A stretch of DNA of 13,885 nt from Lutibacter sp. (GCA_030599055.1 JAUVOS010000042.1:1-13885); one strand, 5' to 3'; shown: positions 6,735 through 13,885, counted from the first letter of the stretch. A program made the numbers and translations. Notes: generated by a model not told the origin, from the sequence alone.

Positions 6735-8117
6735 TTAATTTTCCTTTTTAGCATCCAAACTTCTAATCACTTTCCCATAAATAATCAAAGAAATAGCAGA
6801 AACTAAAGCAATAGCTGCAAAATAATACCAAATATAATGTGCGTTTACTGATGCTGCTTCCCAAGCTTCGTGTGTGTCAAACAATCTAGGGTCCGGACAG
6901 TATTTGGAAAGTAAATAACCCGACAAACCAAAACCTAAAACAGATGCAAAGAATGAATGTAAATGGCTAAAACCTAAATACATTCCTTCTTCTCCTTTAG
7001 GGGCTTGTAGTGAGAAAAATTCTAAAAAACGAGGTGAAATAAAGGATTCACCTAAGGCTTGTAGGGCAATACCAATTATCATCATTATGGCAATAGGATG
7101 CATAGTCATAAAGCCGAGGTCTAAAGCACCACCGCTAAACCAATTTCCAGACGCCATGGCTACGGCCGATAAAGGCATAATAAACATTCCTACGGTCATA
7201 GAAAATAAAGGCGTTTTACTCGCCATCATCCTAGTTACAAAGGTAACGGTAAGCACTACAACTAACGGATTTACATTCGCATACCAAGAAGGAGATGCTC
7301 CCTCGCCAGCCATTCGTAAAACATATTTTGGCATGGTAGCGTACAACTGGTGTTGTACCATCCAAAATCCTGTGATTATAAGGATTAAGGTAATCAATCT
7401 ACCATTGGTCATTACACTGGCCAAACCTTGCCATATTTCTTTAAGACTTTTCCCTTCTCCATCGTGTTTAGCACTCTTATAAAACAAAACAATCATAATC
7501 AAAGCTAAAATGGTCATGGCAGCAGAAAAGTAATTGATATACACCAAGCCCATATTTCCCCATGCTTCTCTTAGTGGCTTAACGATAGTTTTTCCTGAAA
7601 AAGCACCAATATTCACCATCATATAAAAAATTGAAAAGGCTTGTGCCCGCGTACTTTCTGTAGTTTCTTTTGCAACCGTACCGGTAATTACCGATTTGAT
7701 AAAAGAACCACCAATCATTATAATCAACATAATGGGCGCAATTGCCCACCTTGCACTTGATTCCAAGAGTCCCTTAAATTCAATCCCCTCGGAGTAGTCA
7801 ACTAAACCAATAGACTCTAAAGTTCCTGGCAAAACGGCCAAACCAAAATAACCAATTGATAACAGTGCAAAAGCTAGGATTAAGGAATATTTAAAACCTA
7901 TTTTATCTGCTAAGGCACCACTAAATGTGGGAAGTAGATACAATCCACCGGAAAAAATACCAGAAATTAAACCTGCCTCAATATCTGAGAATCCAAGAAT
8001 TCTTGATAAATAAAGTGTAATAACGATAAAAACGCCATAGTAGGCAGCTCTTTCTAATAATTCAACAATGTTTGCAGTCCAAAATGCACGTGAATATCCT
8101 TTTAATTTTTGAAACAT
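6735..8117 (-). CDS. POT/PTR2-type proton-coupled peptide transporter (MFS)
   Basis: The 460-residue, about 12-helix inner-membrane protein carries the POT-family signature ExxER followed by YYG (E19, E22, R23, Y26-G28 in ELLERAAYYG). It also has the helix-5-like FYMMVNIGAFSG and the late GESFISPRFLEFFSLQAPKGEEG segment typical of the family. A MFS loop motif, GALADKIGFKYS, is also present. Members import di- and tripeptides with protons; the exact substrate range is not predictable. An extra soluble-looking segment around residues 95-120 (LPGTLESIGLVDYSEGIEF) sits between helices. The gene seems monocistronic: its own promoter candidate and a perfect palindrome lie directly upstream, and the feo promoter lies downstream. 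Confidence 0.85.
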   Translation of the reverse strand: MFQKLKGYSRAFWTANIVELLERAAYYGVFIVITLYLSRILGFSDIEAGLISGIFSGGLYLLPTFSGALADKIGFKYSLILAFALLSIGYFGLAVLPGTLESIGLVDYSEGIEFKGLLESSARWAIAPIMLIIMIGGSFIKSVITGTVAKETTESTRAQAFSIFYMMVNIGAFSGKTIVKPLREAWGNMGLVYINYFSAAMTILALIMIVLFYKSAKHDGEGKSLKEIWQGLASVMTNGRLITLILIITGFWMVQHQLYATMPKYVLRMAGEGASPSWYANVNPLVVVLTVTFVTRMMASKTPLFSMTVGMFIMPLSAVAMASGNWFSGGALDLGFMTMHPIAIMMIIGIALQALGESFISPRFLEFFSLQAPKGEEGMYLGFSHLHSFFASVLGFGLSGYLLSKYCPDPRLFDTHEAWEAASVNAHYIWYYFAAIALVSAISLIIYGKVIRSLDAKKEN

Positions 8118-8141
8118 AATTTAGTTGTTTTTTACAGCTGC

Positions 8142-8149
8142 CGAAGGTA
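8142..8149 (-). promoter_or_regulatory. Candidate -7 element of the peptide transporter gene
   Basis: The minus strand reads TACCTTCG followed by GCAGC, 24 bp before the start codon. It matches the TAnnTTCG form also seen before argS and ndk. The expected -33 position falls inside the 34-bp palindrome and has no TTG, suggesting regulation through that site. Confidence 0.4.
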
Positions 8150-8165
8150 AGAATTTTAATGATAG

Positions 8166-8199
8166 TTAACCCGAATTATTCATGAATAATTCGGGTTAA
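8166..8199. promoter_or_regulatory. Perfect 34-bp palindrome (operator or terminator)
   Basis: The two halves, TTAACCCGAATTATTCA and its exact reverse complement, meet with no spacer. The palindrome lies 16 bp upstream of the transporter -7 candidate and overlaps its -33 position. It also lies 140 bp after the ndk stop. As RNA it would form a stem of about 15 bp with a CATG loop. A T run follows only on the plus strand, which argues against a standard ndk terminator. An operator for a dimeric regulator is therefore attractive but unproven. Confidence 0.55.
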
Positions 8200-8339
8200 G
8201 GTATTTTTCTATACTGCTCGCTTCAGATGATATTAATGGTTTAAGAAATAAAAATAAAATTGCGTTTGAAATGCAAAAAGATTTTATAAATATGTATTTG
8301 TTTAAAGCCAATAGCTCAGAGCTTACAGCCCAAAGCCCC

Positions 8340-8759
8340 CTAAAATTGTTCTCTCCCAGAAAAATGGAAATTCCCTTCAATAGTAGCGTTTTCATCACTA
8401 TCAGAACCATGAACAGCATTTTCACCTAATGAAGTAGCATACAGTTTTCGGATAGTTCCATCAGCAGCATCAGCTGGATTGGTAGCTCCGATTAAAGCTC
8501 TAAAGTCTTCCACAGCATTGTTTTTTTCTAAAATTGCTGCGATAATTGGACCACGTGTCATAAATGTGACCAATTCCCCAAAAAAGGGACGTTCTTTATG
8601 AATATCATAAAACAATTCAGCATCTCGTTGTGTCATCTGTGTCATTTTCATAGCGACAATACGAAAGCCCGCACTGTTTATCTTATCTAAAATTGCACCG
8701 ATATGTCCATTTTCAACAGCATCGGGTTTTATCATAGTGAATGTTCTATTTGTTGTCAT
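8340..8759 (-). CDS. ndk: Nucleoside diphosphate kinase
   Basis: This is a 139-residue, full-length enzyme that transfers the gamma phosphate of ATP to NDPs, keeping cellular NTP and dNTP pools balanced. The N-terminal TFTMIKPDAV (KPDA 11-14) is conserved. The phosphorylated histidine is H117 in NAVHGSDSDENA, the family's active-site signature. RPFFGELVTFMTRGP (57-71) and the GATNPADAADGTIRKLYA nucleotide-binding stretch are intact. The protein is cytosolic. A good promoter candidate lies about 30-60 bp upstream. The gene stands alone, with about 220 bp before the transporter gene. Confidence 0.97.
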   Translation of the reverse strand: MTTNRTFTMIKPDAVENGHIGAILDKINSAGFRIVAMKMTQMTQRDAELFYDIHKERPFFGELVTFMTRGPIIAAILEKNNAVEDFRALIGATNPADAADGTIRKLYATSLGENAVHGSDSDENATIEGNFHFSGREQF

Positions 8760-8790
8760 TTTTAAGAAAATTATGTTTAATGTTAGTTTG

Positions 8791-8820
8791 CGAAATTAAC
8801 TTTTTTCTTGTAGAATGCAA
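8791..8820 (-). promoter_or_regulatory. ndk promoter
   Basis: On the minus strand a TTG (8818-8820) is followed after 19 bp by TAATTTCG (8791-8798), a near match to TAnnTTTG. The predicted leader is about 25 nt. The same TTG-N19-TAnnTTCG arrangement precedes argS. Confidence 0.6.
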
Positions 8821-8977
8821 ATTGTTAATAAAGTGTGTTAGTAACGTCCGAATAAAAAAACATGAAAAACCTGTTTTTCTTGAGAATAAAAGGGAGTGAA
8901 AGATTTAATAAATTTTCACATGAAATTGTCTAAATTATGCTATCATACGAAAAAGGGTTTTGTGTAAATGACAGATT

Positions 8978-9061
8978 ATTTATTTGTGAGACTCTTAAAA
9001 ATTATTTCAATTTTTAAGTTAGCCGAACTAATCCCGCTTTTTTAGCGGGTTATTGGTTAAT
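8978..9061. repeat. 84-bp intergenic repeat, copy 2
   Basis: This is the second copy of the element at 3051-3134, in the same orientation with two substitutions. Both stem-loops (CTTAAAAATT/AATTTTTAAG and CCCGCT/AGCGGG) are intact, and A at two sites also allows a TTAG/CTAA stem between them. It begins 36 bp after the stop of the cysteine-cluster gene, so it may terminate that transcript. The flanking stretch 8821-8977 holds only a short GAAAAAC/GTTTTTC inverted repeat at 8864-8879 and no gene. Confidence 0.85.
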
Positions 9062-9096
9062 TAGGCAGTCTTTTCTCTTTATCGAACAACAACATT

Positions 9097-9615
9097 TCAA
9101 AATCTTTCTTTTCTCCCAACTTGTACTTTTATTTCTTTTTTCAATTCCTCTACAATATCATAAACAGCAGGACAAATTTCAGTGTTTTTAATAGTGAGAT
9201 TTGCTAGCTGAACAAATTTTCGTCGGTTTGTATGTGGGTATTCATCGCAAGCTTTGGGACGAACATCATAGATAAAACAATAGTTGTCATCTCCTAAAAA
9301 GGTACAAGGTATTTCTTGTAAAACCCAAAAATCGTCTTCGTCACGATTCAAATATTGTGTGATGAATTGATGTTCTTTCATTCTTAAATGTTTAGCAATA
9401 CGTTGAATGTCTTTGTCGGTAAAAATAGGGCTTGTTGTCCTACAACAATTACCACAAGCTAAACAGTCTGTGTTTTTAAATACTTTGTCATGAATTTTTT
9501 GAACGACTAAATCTAAATTTTTAGGAGTTCGTTTTTTAAGTATTTGAAAATACTTTTTGTTTTCTTTCAATTTCTCCGAAGCTAATTGGGACAGTTTATC
9601 AAGTCTTTCTTGCAT
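9097..9615 (-). CDS. YkgJ-family cysteine-cluster protein
   Basis: The 172-residue protein (start at the first Met, MQERLDKL) belongs to the YkgJ/COG0727 family of putative zinc- or iron-cluster proteins of unknown function. Eight cysteines fit the family layout: C51, C54, C57 and C58 in CLACGNCC, then C104 and C113, C123 in DVRPKACDEYPH, and C148. An N-terminal charged helical region (1-48) precedes the cluster domain. The reading frame stays open for 38 codons upstream, to a Met at 9729, but that extension overlaps a clean -7 promoter element and lacks family similarity, so the shorter start is preferred. The gene is divergent from argS and ends just before an 84-bp repeat. It is probably cytosolic; the metal could be Zn or Fe. 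Confidence 0.85.
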   Translation of the reverse strand: MQERLDKLSQLASEKLKENKKYFQILKKRTPKNLDLVVQKIHDKVFKNTDCLACGNCCRTTSPIFTDKDIQRIAKHLRMKEHQFITQYLNRDEDDFWVLQEIPCTFLGDDNYCFIYDVRPKACDEYPHTNRRKFVQLANLTIKNTEICPAVYDIVEELKKEIKVQVGRKERF

Positions 9616-9619
9616 AAGG

Positions 9620-9627
9620 CAAATGTA
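9620..9627 (-). promoter_or_regulatory. -7 element of the YkgJ-family gene, possibly leaderless
   Basis: The minus strand reads TACATTTG, an exact TAnnTTTG, only 4 bp before the ATG. Transcription would start at or next to the start codon, giving a leaderless or nearly leaderless mRNA. No TTG lies at the standard spacing. Confidence 0.4.
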
Positions 9628-9764
9628 AGATTTTTTTGAAAACCTTTTAAAAGAACAATAAAAGCCGGATGTCTTATATCGAACTCGTATAGAAAAGTAA
9701 TTTGTGTTAATTAGTAAAATTTTTTTCAATCAGATTTAAGGAATTTTAAATTCAAAAGCTACTT

Positions 9765-9794
9765 TTGTAAGTTCACTAGAGTTGCGTACTTTCG
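9765..9794 (+). promoter_or_regulatory. argS promoter
   Basis: TTG (9765-9767), a 19-bp spacer and TACTTTCG (9787-9794) followed by CAGC match the Bacteroidota promoter form. The leader would be about 15-20 nt. A second exact TAnnTTTG, TACTTTTG, lies at 9760-9767 and shares the TTG. Confidence 0.6.
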
Positions 9795-9815
9795 CAGCAT
9801 AATCGTATGTAGAAA

Positions 9816-11588
9816 ATGAGTATTCAAAAAACATTAGAATTAGCAACACAAACTGCTTTACAAAATTTGTATGATGTAAGTATTGAAAATGTAGAATTTC
9901 AAGCTACCCGAAAGGAGTTTGAAGGAGATATAACCATTGTTGTTTTTCCTTTTTTAAGACAGATTAAAGGAAATCCGGTGGAGATAGGAAATAAATTAGG
10001 AACCTATCTTAAGGAAAATATAGAGGAAGTAGCTACTTTTAATGTAGTTAAAGGTTTTTTGAATTTAGTCTTGAGCGATGCTCATTTGCAGAATGGTTTT
10101 TATCAAGTGTTTACTACAGATAATTATGGTATCAACAAACAAAGTGATGCTCATGCTTTAATGGTAGAATACTCTTCTCCTAATACCAACAAGCCCTTAC
10201 ATTTAGGGCATATTAGAAACAATCTTTTAGGGTATTCGGTTGCAGAAATTCTTAAAGCAGCAGGGAATAAAGTTTATAAAACGCAAATTATCAACGATCG
10301 TGGCATTCATATATGTAAGTCAATGTTGGCATATCAAAAATATGGCAAAAATGAAACTCCGGAATCAACAGGCTTAAAAGGAGATAAGCTAATTGGAAAT
10401 TATTACGTAAAATTTGATCAAGAGTATAAAAAAGAGATTGCTAGTCTAGAAGAAAAAGGGATTTCTAATGAAAATGCCAAAAAACAAGCCTCCTCACTTG
10501 TAGAAGCCCAAGAAATGCTTAAAAAATGGGAAGCAGGTGATCAAGAAGTTACAGACCTTTGGGGAAAAATGAACCGATGGGTTTACGAGGGTTTTGATGT
10601 TACCTATAAAAATTTGGGAGTTGATTTTGATGTAAATTACTATGAAAGTAACACCTATTTATTGGGTAAAGATATCGTACAACAAGGATTAGAAAAAGGC
10701 ATATTTTTTAAAAAAACCGATGGGTCGGTTTGGATAGATTTATCTAAAGAAGGCTTGGACGAAAAAATTGTTTTACGTGCCGATGGAACGGCAGTTTATA
10801 TAACCCAAGATATTGGTACTGCAATTCAACGGACAAAAGATTACCCAGATGTAAAAGGCATGGTTTATACCGTAGGGAATGAACAGGATTATCATTTTAA
10901 AGTACTCTTTCTCATTCTTAAAAAATTAGGATATAACTGGGCAGATAATTTATATCATTTATCGTATGGAATGGTCGATTTACCCGAAGGAAAAATGAAA
11001 TCGCGTGAAGGAACTGTAGTCGATGCAGACGATTTAATGCAAGAAATGACTGATACGGCACGTAGCATTTCGCAGGAATTAGGAAAGTTAGAAGCTTATG
11101 CGAATGCCGAAAAAGAAAAGCTTTATCGCATTATTGGAATGGGAGCTTTAAAATATTATATCCTAAAAGTAGATCCAAAAAAACGTATTTTATTTGATCC
11201 AAAAGAAAGTATTGATTTTAATGGGAATACAGGGCCTTTTATTCAATATACCTATGCACGAATTCAGTCTTTGTTACGTAGGGCTGATTTTGATTATTCT
11301 CAAAAAGTCAATGTGTCCATACATCCAAAAGAAAGAGAAGTAATAAAGCAACTACAAGATTTTCCTGAAGTTATTCAAAATGCAGCTAAAAATCACAGTC
11401 CGGCATTGATTGCTAATTATGTGTACGATTTGGTAAAAGCATTTAACTCGTTCTATCAAAGTGTATCCATCTTTGTTGCAACTAATGAGGATGAAAAAAT
11501 CTTTAGAATCCAACTATCTCAAAAAGTAGGAGCCGTAATACAATCTGCTTTTAGATTGTTGGGAATTGAAATGCCGGAAAGGATGTAA
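9816..11588 (+). CDS. argS: Arginyl-tRNA synthetase
   Basis: This 590-residue class I synthetase charges tRNA-Arg with arginine using ATP. The N-terminal Add-1 tRNA-recognition domain (about 1-85) is followed by the catalytic domain with SSPNTNKPLHLGHIRNNLLG (HIGH motif as HLGH, 129-132). The KMSKS loop appears as GKMKSREGT (393-397 KMKSR), the usual bacterial ArgRS form. The C-terminal DALR anticodon-binding domain (about 470-590) includes NGNTGPFIQYTYARIQSLLRR and ends in LLGIEMPERM, as is typical. The length is normal for the family and no key residue is missing. It is cytosolic and essential. The gene appears monocistronic, with its own promoter upstream and about 430 bp of regulatory DNA downstream. 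Confidence 0.98.
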   Translation: MSIQKTLELATQTALQNLYDVSIENVEFQATRKEFEGDITIVVFPFLRQIKGNPVEIGNKLGTYLKENIEEVATFNVVKGFLNLVLSDAHLQNGFYQVFTTDNYGINKQSDAHALMVEYSSPNTNKPLHLGHIRNNLLGYSVAEILKAAGNKVYKTQIINDRGIHICKSMLAYQKYGKNETPESTGLKGDKLIGNYYVKFDQEYKKEIASLEEKGISNENAKKQASSLVEAQEMLKKWEAGDQEVTDLWGKMNRWVYEGFDVTYKNLGVDFDVNYYESNTYLLGKDIVQQGLEKGIFFKKTDGSVWIDLSKEGLDEKIVLRADGTAVYITQDIGTAIQRTKDYPDVKGMVYTVGNEQDYHFKVLFLILKKLGYNWADNLYHLSYGMVDLPEGKMKSREGTVVDADDLMQEMTDTARSISQELGKLEAYANAEKEKLYRIIGMGALKYYILKVDPKKRILFDPKESIDFNGNTGPFIQYTYARIQSLLRRADFDYSQKVNVSIHPKEREVIKQLQDFPEVIQNAAKNHSPALIANYVYDLVKAFNSFYQSVSIFVATNEDEKIFRIQLSQKVGAVIQSAFRLLGIEMPERM

Positions 11589-11771
11589 ATTATTTATGAT
11601 ATTCTTTAAAAAGCTATTTCATTTCTAAAGTTTTTTCGAATAACAATTGTCTTGATTGAGAGAATGTAACTTTTTTATCAGCTTCGTAATTTTAAACCAG
11701 CTATATAGATTTCATTTGGAAGGACTAACTCATATTTTGCGCCTTTAGGTTAAAATGAATTAAACGAAACA

Positions 11772-11793
11772 CCTCAATGACTCTATTTTGAGG
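11772..11793 (+). terminator. Weak hairpin between argS and the surface-protein gene
   Basis: CCTCAA and TTGAGG form a 6-bp stem with a 10-nt loop, about 185 bp after argS. T-rich sequence lies some distance downstream rather than directly after. It is the best terminator candidate in the gap but is weak. The rest of 11589-11838 is AT-rich with no open frame worth calling. Confidence 0.25.
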
Positions 11794-11838
11794 GTAGCTA
11801 GTTTCAAGAAATTTCTTTATTATAATTTTATTTTTTTA

Positions 11839-11926
11839 TGATTACAATCATTAAAACGAATGATTACAATCATTAAAACGACTGATTACAATCATTAAAA
11901 CGACTGTTTGAAATCATTGTGTCTCA
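11839..11926. repeat. Three perfect 22-bp direct repeats plus a degenerate fourth
   Basis: The unit TGATTACAATCATTAAAACG followed by AA or AC occurs at 11839-11860, 11861-11882 and 11883-11904. A degenerate fourth copy (TGTTTGAAATCATTG...) spans 11905-11926. Each perfect unit contains a small inverted repeat, TGATT-AC-AATCA, extended to AATGATT/AATCATT in the second. The 22-bp period is about two helical turns, so bound proteins would sit on one face of the DNA. The array ends at the -33 region of the downstream promoter candidate. Confidence 0.85.
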
Positions 11927-11947
11927 ATCTTATATTGTAGATATTTG
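11917..11947 (+). promoter_or_regulatory. Candidate promoter of the surface-protein gene
   Basis: TTG (11917-11919) lies inside the degenerate fourth repeat. After 20 bp comes GATATTTG (11940-11947), one mismatch from TAnnTTTG. The leader would be about 65-70 nt. The match is imperfect, consistent with a promoter that needs an activator bound at the repeats. Confidence 0.4.
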
Positions 11948-12019
11948 TGTTCAAAAGATTATTCCCCTTCCCCCTTTGTTATTTGTATTAACTGAGTATT
12001 AATTTAACAATAGTGTATT

Positions 12020-13885
12020 ATGAAAAATTCTTACAACACGAAGATGGGGGATCCTGACAGATTTTCTGCCTTTAGTATGAAGTCATGGTTCTTACGATGC
12101 CGTTGGCTTTTTTTACCACTAATTATGGTGGCAATTTTTATGATGAGTACTAGCGCAAATGCGCAGTACAATAAACAAGGTATTGTACCTGTTATGACCA
12201 AAGGTTTTGCCATTGATGGGGATGCTTATGCGAATAAATCACCTGTGGGGTCAGACTATGATGCTATTGGTGATTGGTTTGAAAACCCTGGCGCTGCAGA
12301 TTGGCTCATTAATTCCGATAATACTACTACGATTCCTGTAGGAGATGGAACGATGTTTCAGCTATATGTGGATGTATTTAAGGATAAAGATCCAACCGCA
12401 TGGCCGGGGAATAACAAGATAAATGATAATCCGGACACATATACGATCGGATTGGCGAATGTTCCGAAAAAAGATGATATGGAACGAGCAGCTGTCTATT
12501 TTGAGTATGCTAACGAGAATTTACCTGGAGGAAACGCTGGTGATTTGTGGTGTATCTTTGCTGCCGACCGTTGGGAAGTCGGAGGTGCAAGTTATATCGA
12601 TTTTGAATTTAATCAGGCGAGTATCGTAGTAAATGGAGATGGATCTGTTACTAGTTTAGCTCCAGAGGTTGATGGTGACTTAGATCCTACAGGTGGTCGA
12701 ACCCCTGGTGACATATTAATTACCATAGAGTTTACAAGAGGAGGTACAACTGCTTCTCTTTATGCTGACAAATGGGATAAACCAGCAATTGGGGAACCTT
12801 ATACGTGGATGTACATAGATATTGCAACATATTATCCGAATTCAATTTATTGTACTGAGAATACTGTAGTAACCGAAGCCCCCTGGCCAGTTTATGATCA
12901 AGGGAATAATATTTACGCTCAGAATCAATTTGTTGAAGGAGCTATAAATCTTACTGATCTTATGGGAATAGGAGAAAACTTGTGCGGACATGTAGCCACT
13001 GCATGGTGCAGAACAAAAACATCGCATTCTTCTTCTGCCGAATTAGCAGACCTTGCAGGCCCACCTTTCCAGATTGCTGCGCTTATTGATCCGTTGGTAG
13101 CAGTTTGTTCAGGAGACATGATAATTCCGGAATGTACAGAAAACATTGAAACGTTGTATGACCAATGGAGAACTGCATTCACTTACACAGGAGGAGTTGA
13201 ACCCGTAGTCGAAACATTTACGTCACTGCCACTGCCGGAAGATTTACCTGCTGATGCGGAATGTGGATGGACAATTACTACAACATATTCTATTATCGAC
13301 TACTGTGAGCAAACGGATGAATGTACTCGTACATTTACTATAAATCCTGCACCTGCCGTAGTAGTTGTTCCGATTACTGCTGGAAGCACAGGTTCATGTC
13401 AGACACAAGCTGAAGTTGATGCCGATTATTTAGCATGGTTCAATGTATTGAGTATTACAGGAGGTTGTGATTTAGTTCCAAACATAGTAAATCCTGGAGC
13501 ACCAGATAAGTGCGGAGGAGAAGTTACAGTAACTTGGAATGCGACCAGTTCATGTGAAGATCCACATACCGGTTCAGCAATCTTTACTGTAGCGGATGTA
13601 CCTGCAGTAGTAGTAACAGAAGCTACAGATGGCGATGCTGATGCATGTGATATTGCCGATCAGGCAGCAGCTCAGGTATTATTTGATGCATGGTTAGGCA
13701 CAGCAAGTGTGACAGGCGGATGTACTCCGACCTCAACACCTGATATTGTTACGGCTCCTGATTATTGTGGAGGAAGTGTTTTAGTGACATGGACAATAGA
13801 AGATCATTGTTTCACAACAGATACCTATACAGCCACATATACTATTACTCCACCAGATGCAGTAGTAGTAACAGAAGCTACAGAT
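12020..13885 (+). CDS. Large secreted repeat protein with HYR-like four-Cys modules (5' part)
   Basis: The frame runs open for 622 codons from the ATG to the window end, so the gene is truncated by the window. Residues 1-48 look like an unusually long signal peptide: a polar and basic stretch, a hydrophobic core at about 29-43, then SANA before Q49. Residues 50-350 form an N-terminal, probably beta-rich domain ending in TKTSHSSSAELADLAGPPF; I do not know a named family for it. From about 355 come repeated 83-93-residue modules that resemble HYR-like immunoglobulin-fold domains. The second has C460, C483, C498 and C512, and the third C543, C568, C583 and C597, with nearly constant spacing. The cysteines probably form disulfides outside the cell. 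Such proteins in Flavobacteriia are usually huge, secreted by type IX secretion and surface-attached; a C-terminal sorting domain would lie beyond the window. Confidence 0.85.
   Translation, partial: MKNSYNTKMGDPDRFSAFSMKSWFLRCRWLFLPLIMVAIFMMSTSANAQYNKQGIVPVMTKGFAIDGDAYANKSPVGSDYDAIGDWFENPGAADWLINSDNTTTIPVGDGTMFQLYVDVFKDKDPTAWPGNNKINDNPDTYTIGLANVPKKDDMERAAVYFEYANENLPGGNAGDLWCIFAADRWEVGGASYIDFEFNQASIVVNGDGSVTSLAPEVDGDLDPTGGRTPGDILITIEFTRGGTTASLYADKWDKPAIGEPYTWMYIDIATYYPNSIYCTENTVVTEAPWPVYDQGNNIYAQNQFVEGAINLTDLMGIGENLCGHVATAWCRTKTSHSSSAELADLAGPPFQIAALIDPLVAVCSGDMIIPECTENIETLYDQWRTAFTYTGGVEPVVETFTSLPLPEDLPADAECGWTITTTYSIIDYCEQTDECTRTFTINPAPAVVVVPITAGSTGSCQTQAEVDADYLAWFNVLSITGGCDLVPNIVNPGAPDKCGGEVTVTWNATSSCEDPHTGSAIFTVADVPAVVVTEATDGDADACDIADQAAAQVLFDAWLGTASVTGGCTPTSTPDIVTAPDYCGGSVLVTWTIEDHCFTTDTYTATYTITPPDAVVVTEATD
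13352..13885 (+). repeat. Coding repeats: two full HYR-like units and the start of a third
   Basis: Units begin at 13352 (PAVVVVPITAG), 13601 (PAVVVTEATDG) and 13856 (DAVVVTEATD), giving periods of 83 and 85 codons. The 27 nt at 13604-13630 and 13859-13885 are identical, including silent positions. This points to recent duplication or gene conversion between units. A more diverged unit precedes them at about 13082-13351. Confidence 0.8.

Noticed and set aside
7087..7482. Plus-strand open frame of 131 codons
   Set aside because: It lies antisense inside the peptide transporter gene, whose frame is clearly the real one.
8180..8425. Minus-strand open frame of 81 codons next to ndk
   Set aside because: It overlaps the ndk 3' end in another frame and has no recognisable features.
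9616..9729. Longer start for the YkgJ-family protein
   Set aside because: The extra 38 codons cover an exact -7 promoter element and are not protein-like.
11839..11926. CRISPR array
   Set aside because: The 22-bp units are directly adjacent with no spacers, and no cas genes are nearby.
12031..13182. Several open frames of 60-85 codons on either strand
   Set aside because: They fall inside the surface-protein gene, which is open throughout and has a signal peptide and repeats.

Overview
The window looks like a chromosome segment of a marine-type Flavobacteriaceae or related Bacteroidota member. The DNA is AT-rich, and promoters follow the Bacteroidota pattern: a TTG near -33 and TAnnTTTG or TAnnTTCG near -7, without clear Shine-Dalgarno sequences. 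Intergenic regions are rich in short hairpins. The right edge carries a secreted protein with an 'ANA|Q' signal-peptide end and repeated four-cysteine HYR-like modules, typical of large flavobacterial surface proteins. All genes up to 9.6 kb lie on the minus strand; argS and the surface-protein gene lie on the plus strand.

Layout from left to right. (1) 1-348 has no convincing gene. (2) 349-2809 (minus) encodes a family 4-type uracil-DNA glycosylase, then a DUF89 metal-dependent phosphatase-like protein and a radical SAM enzyme. The last two are 5 bp apart and surely co-transcribed. (3) 2810-3253 is a structured intergenic region with a possible folded RNA, one copy of an 84-bp repeat and two compact hairpins. 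(4) 3254-6460 (minus) is a ferrous-iron uptake operon. It encodes a membrane-anchored DtxR/MntR-like protein with two C-terminal FeoA domains, a free-standing FeoB GTPase and a separate FeoB permease. The genes are joined by a 1-bp gap and a 4-bp ATGA overlap. A promoter-like -7 element with a 25-bp dyad operator candidate and a leader full of hairpins lies upstream. (5) 6735-8117 (minus) is a POT/PTR2-type peptide transporter with a perfect 34-bp palindrome just upstream. (6) 8340-8759 (minus) is ndk. (7) 8978-9061 is the second copy of the 84-bp repeat. (8) 9097-9615 (minus) encodes a YkgJ-type cysteine-cluster protein, divergent from argS (9816-11588, plus). (9) 11589-12019 is a regulatory region with three perfect 22-bp direct repeats in front of a promoter candidate. 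(10) 12020 to the window end is the 5' part of the large repetitive surface-protein gene.

The most unusual unit is the iron operon. FeoB is split into its G-protein and channel halves. The usual small FeoA is replaced by a membrane-tethered protein that keeps an MntR-like metal-ligand set but has an atypical DNA-recognition helix. This suggests a metal sensor physically attached to the transporter. Other points worth following are the iteron-like array in front of the surface-protein gene, the mosaic hairpin repeats around the feo operon, and the 34-bp palindrome upstream of the peptide transporter. No tRNA, rRNA, CRISPR array or insertion sequence was recognised.
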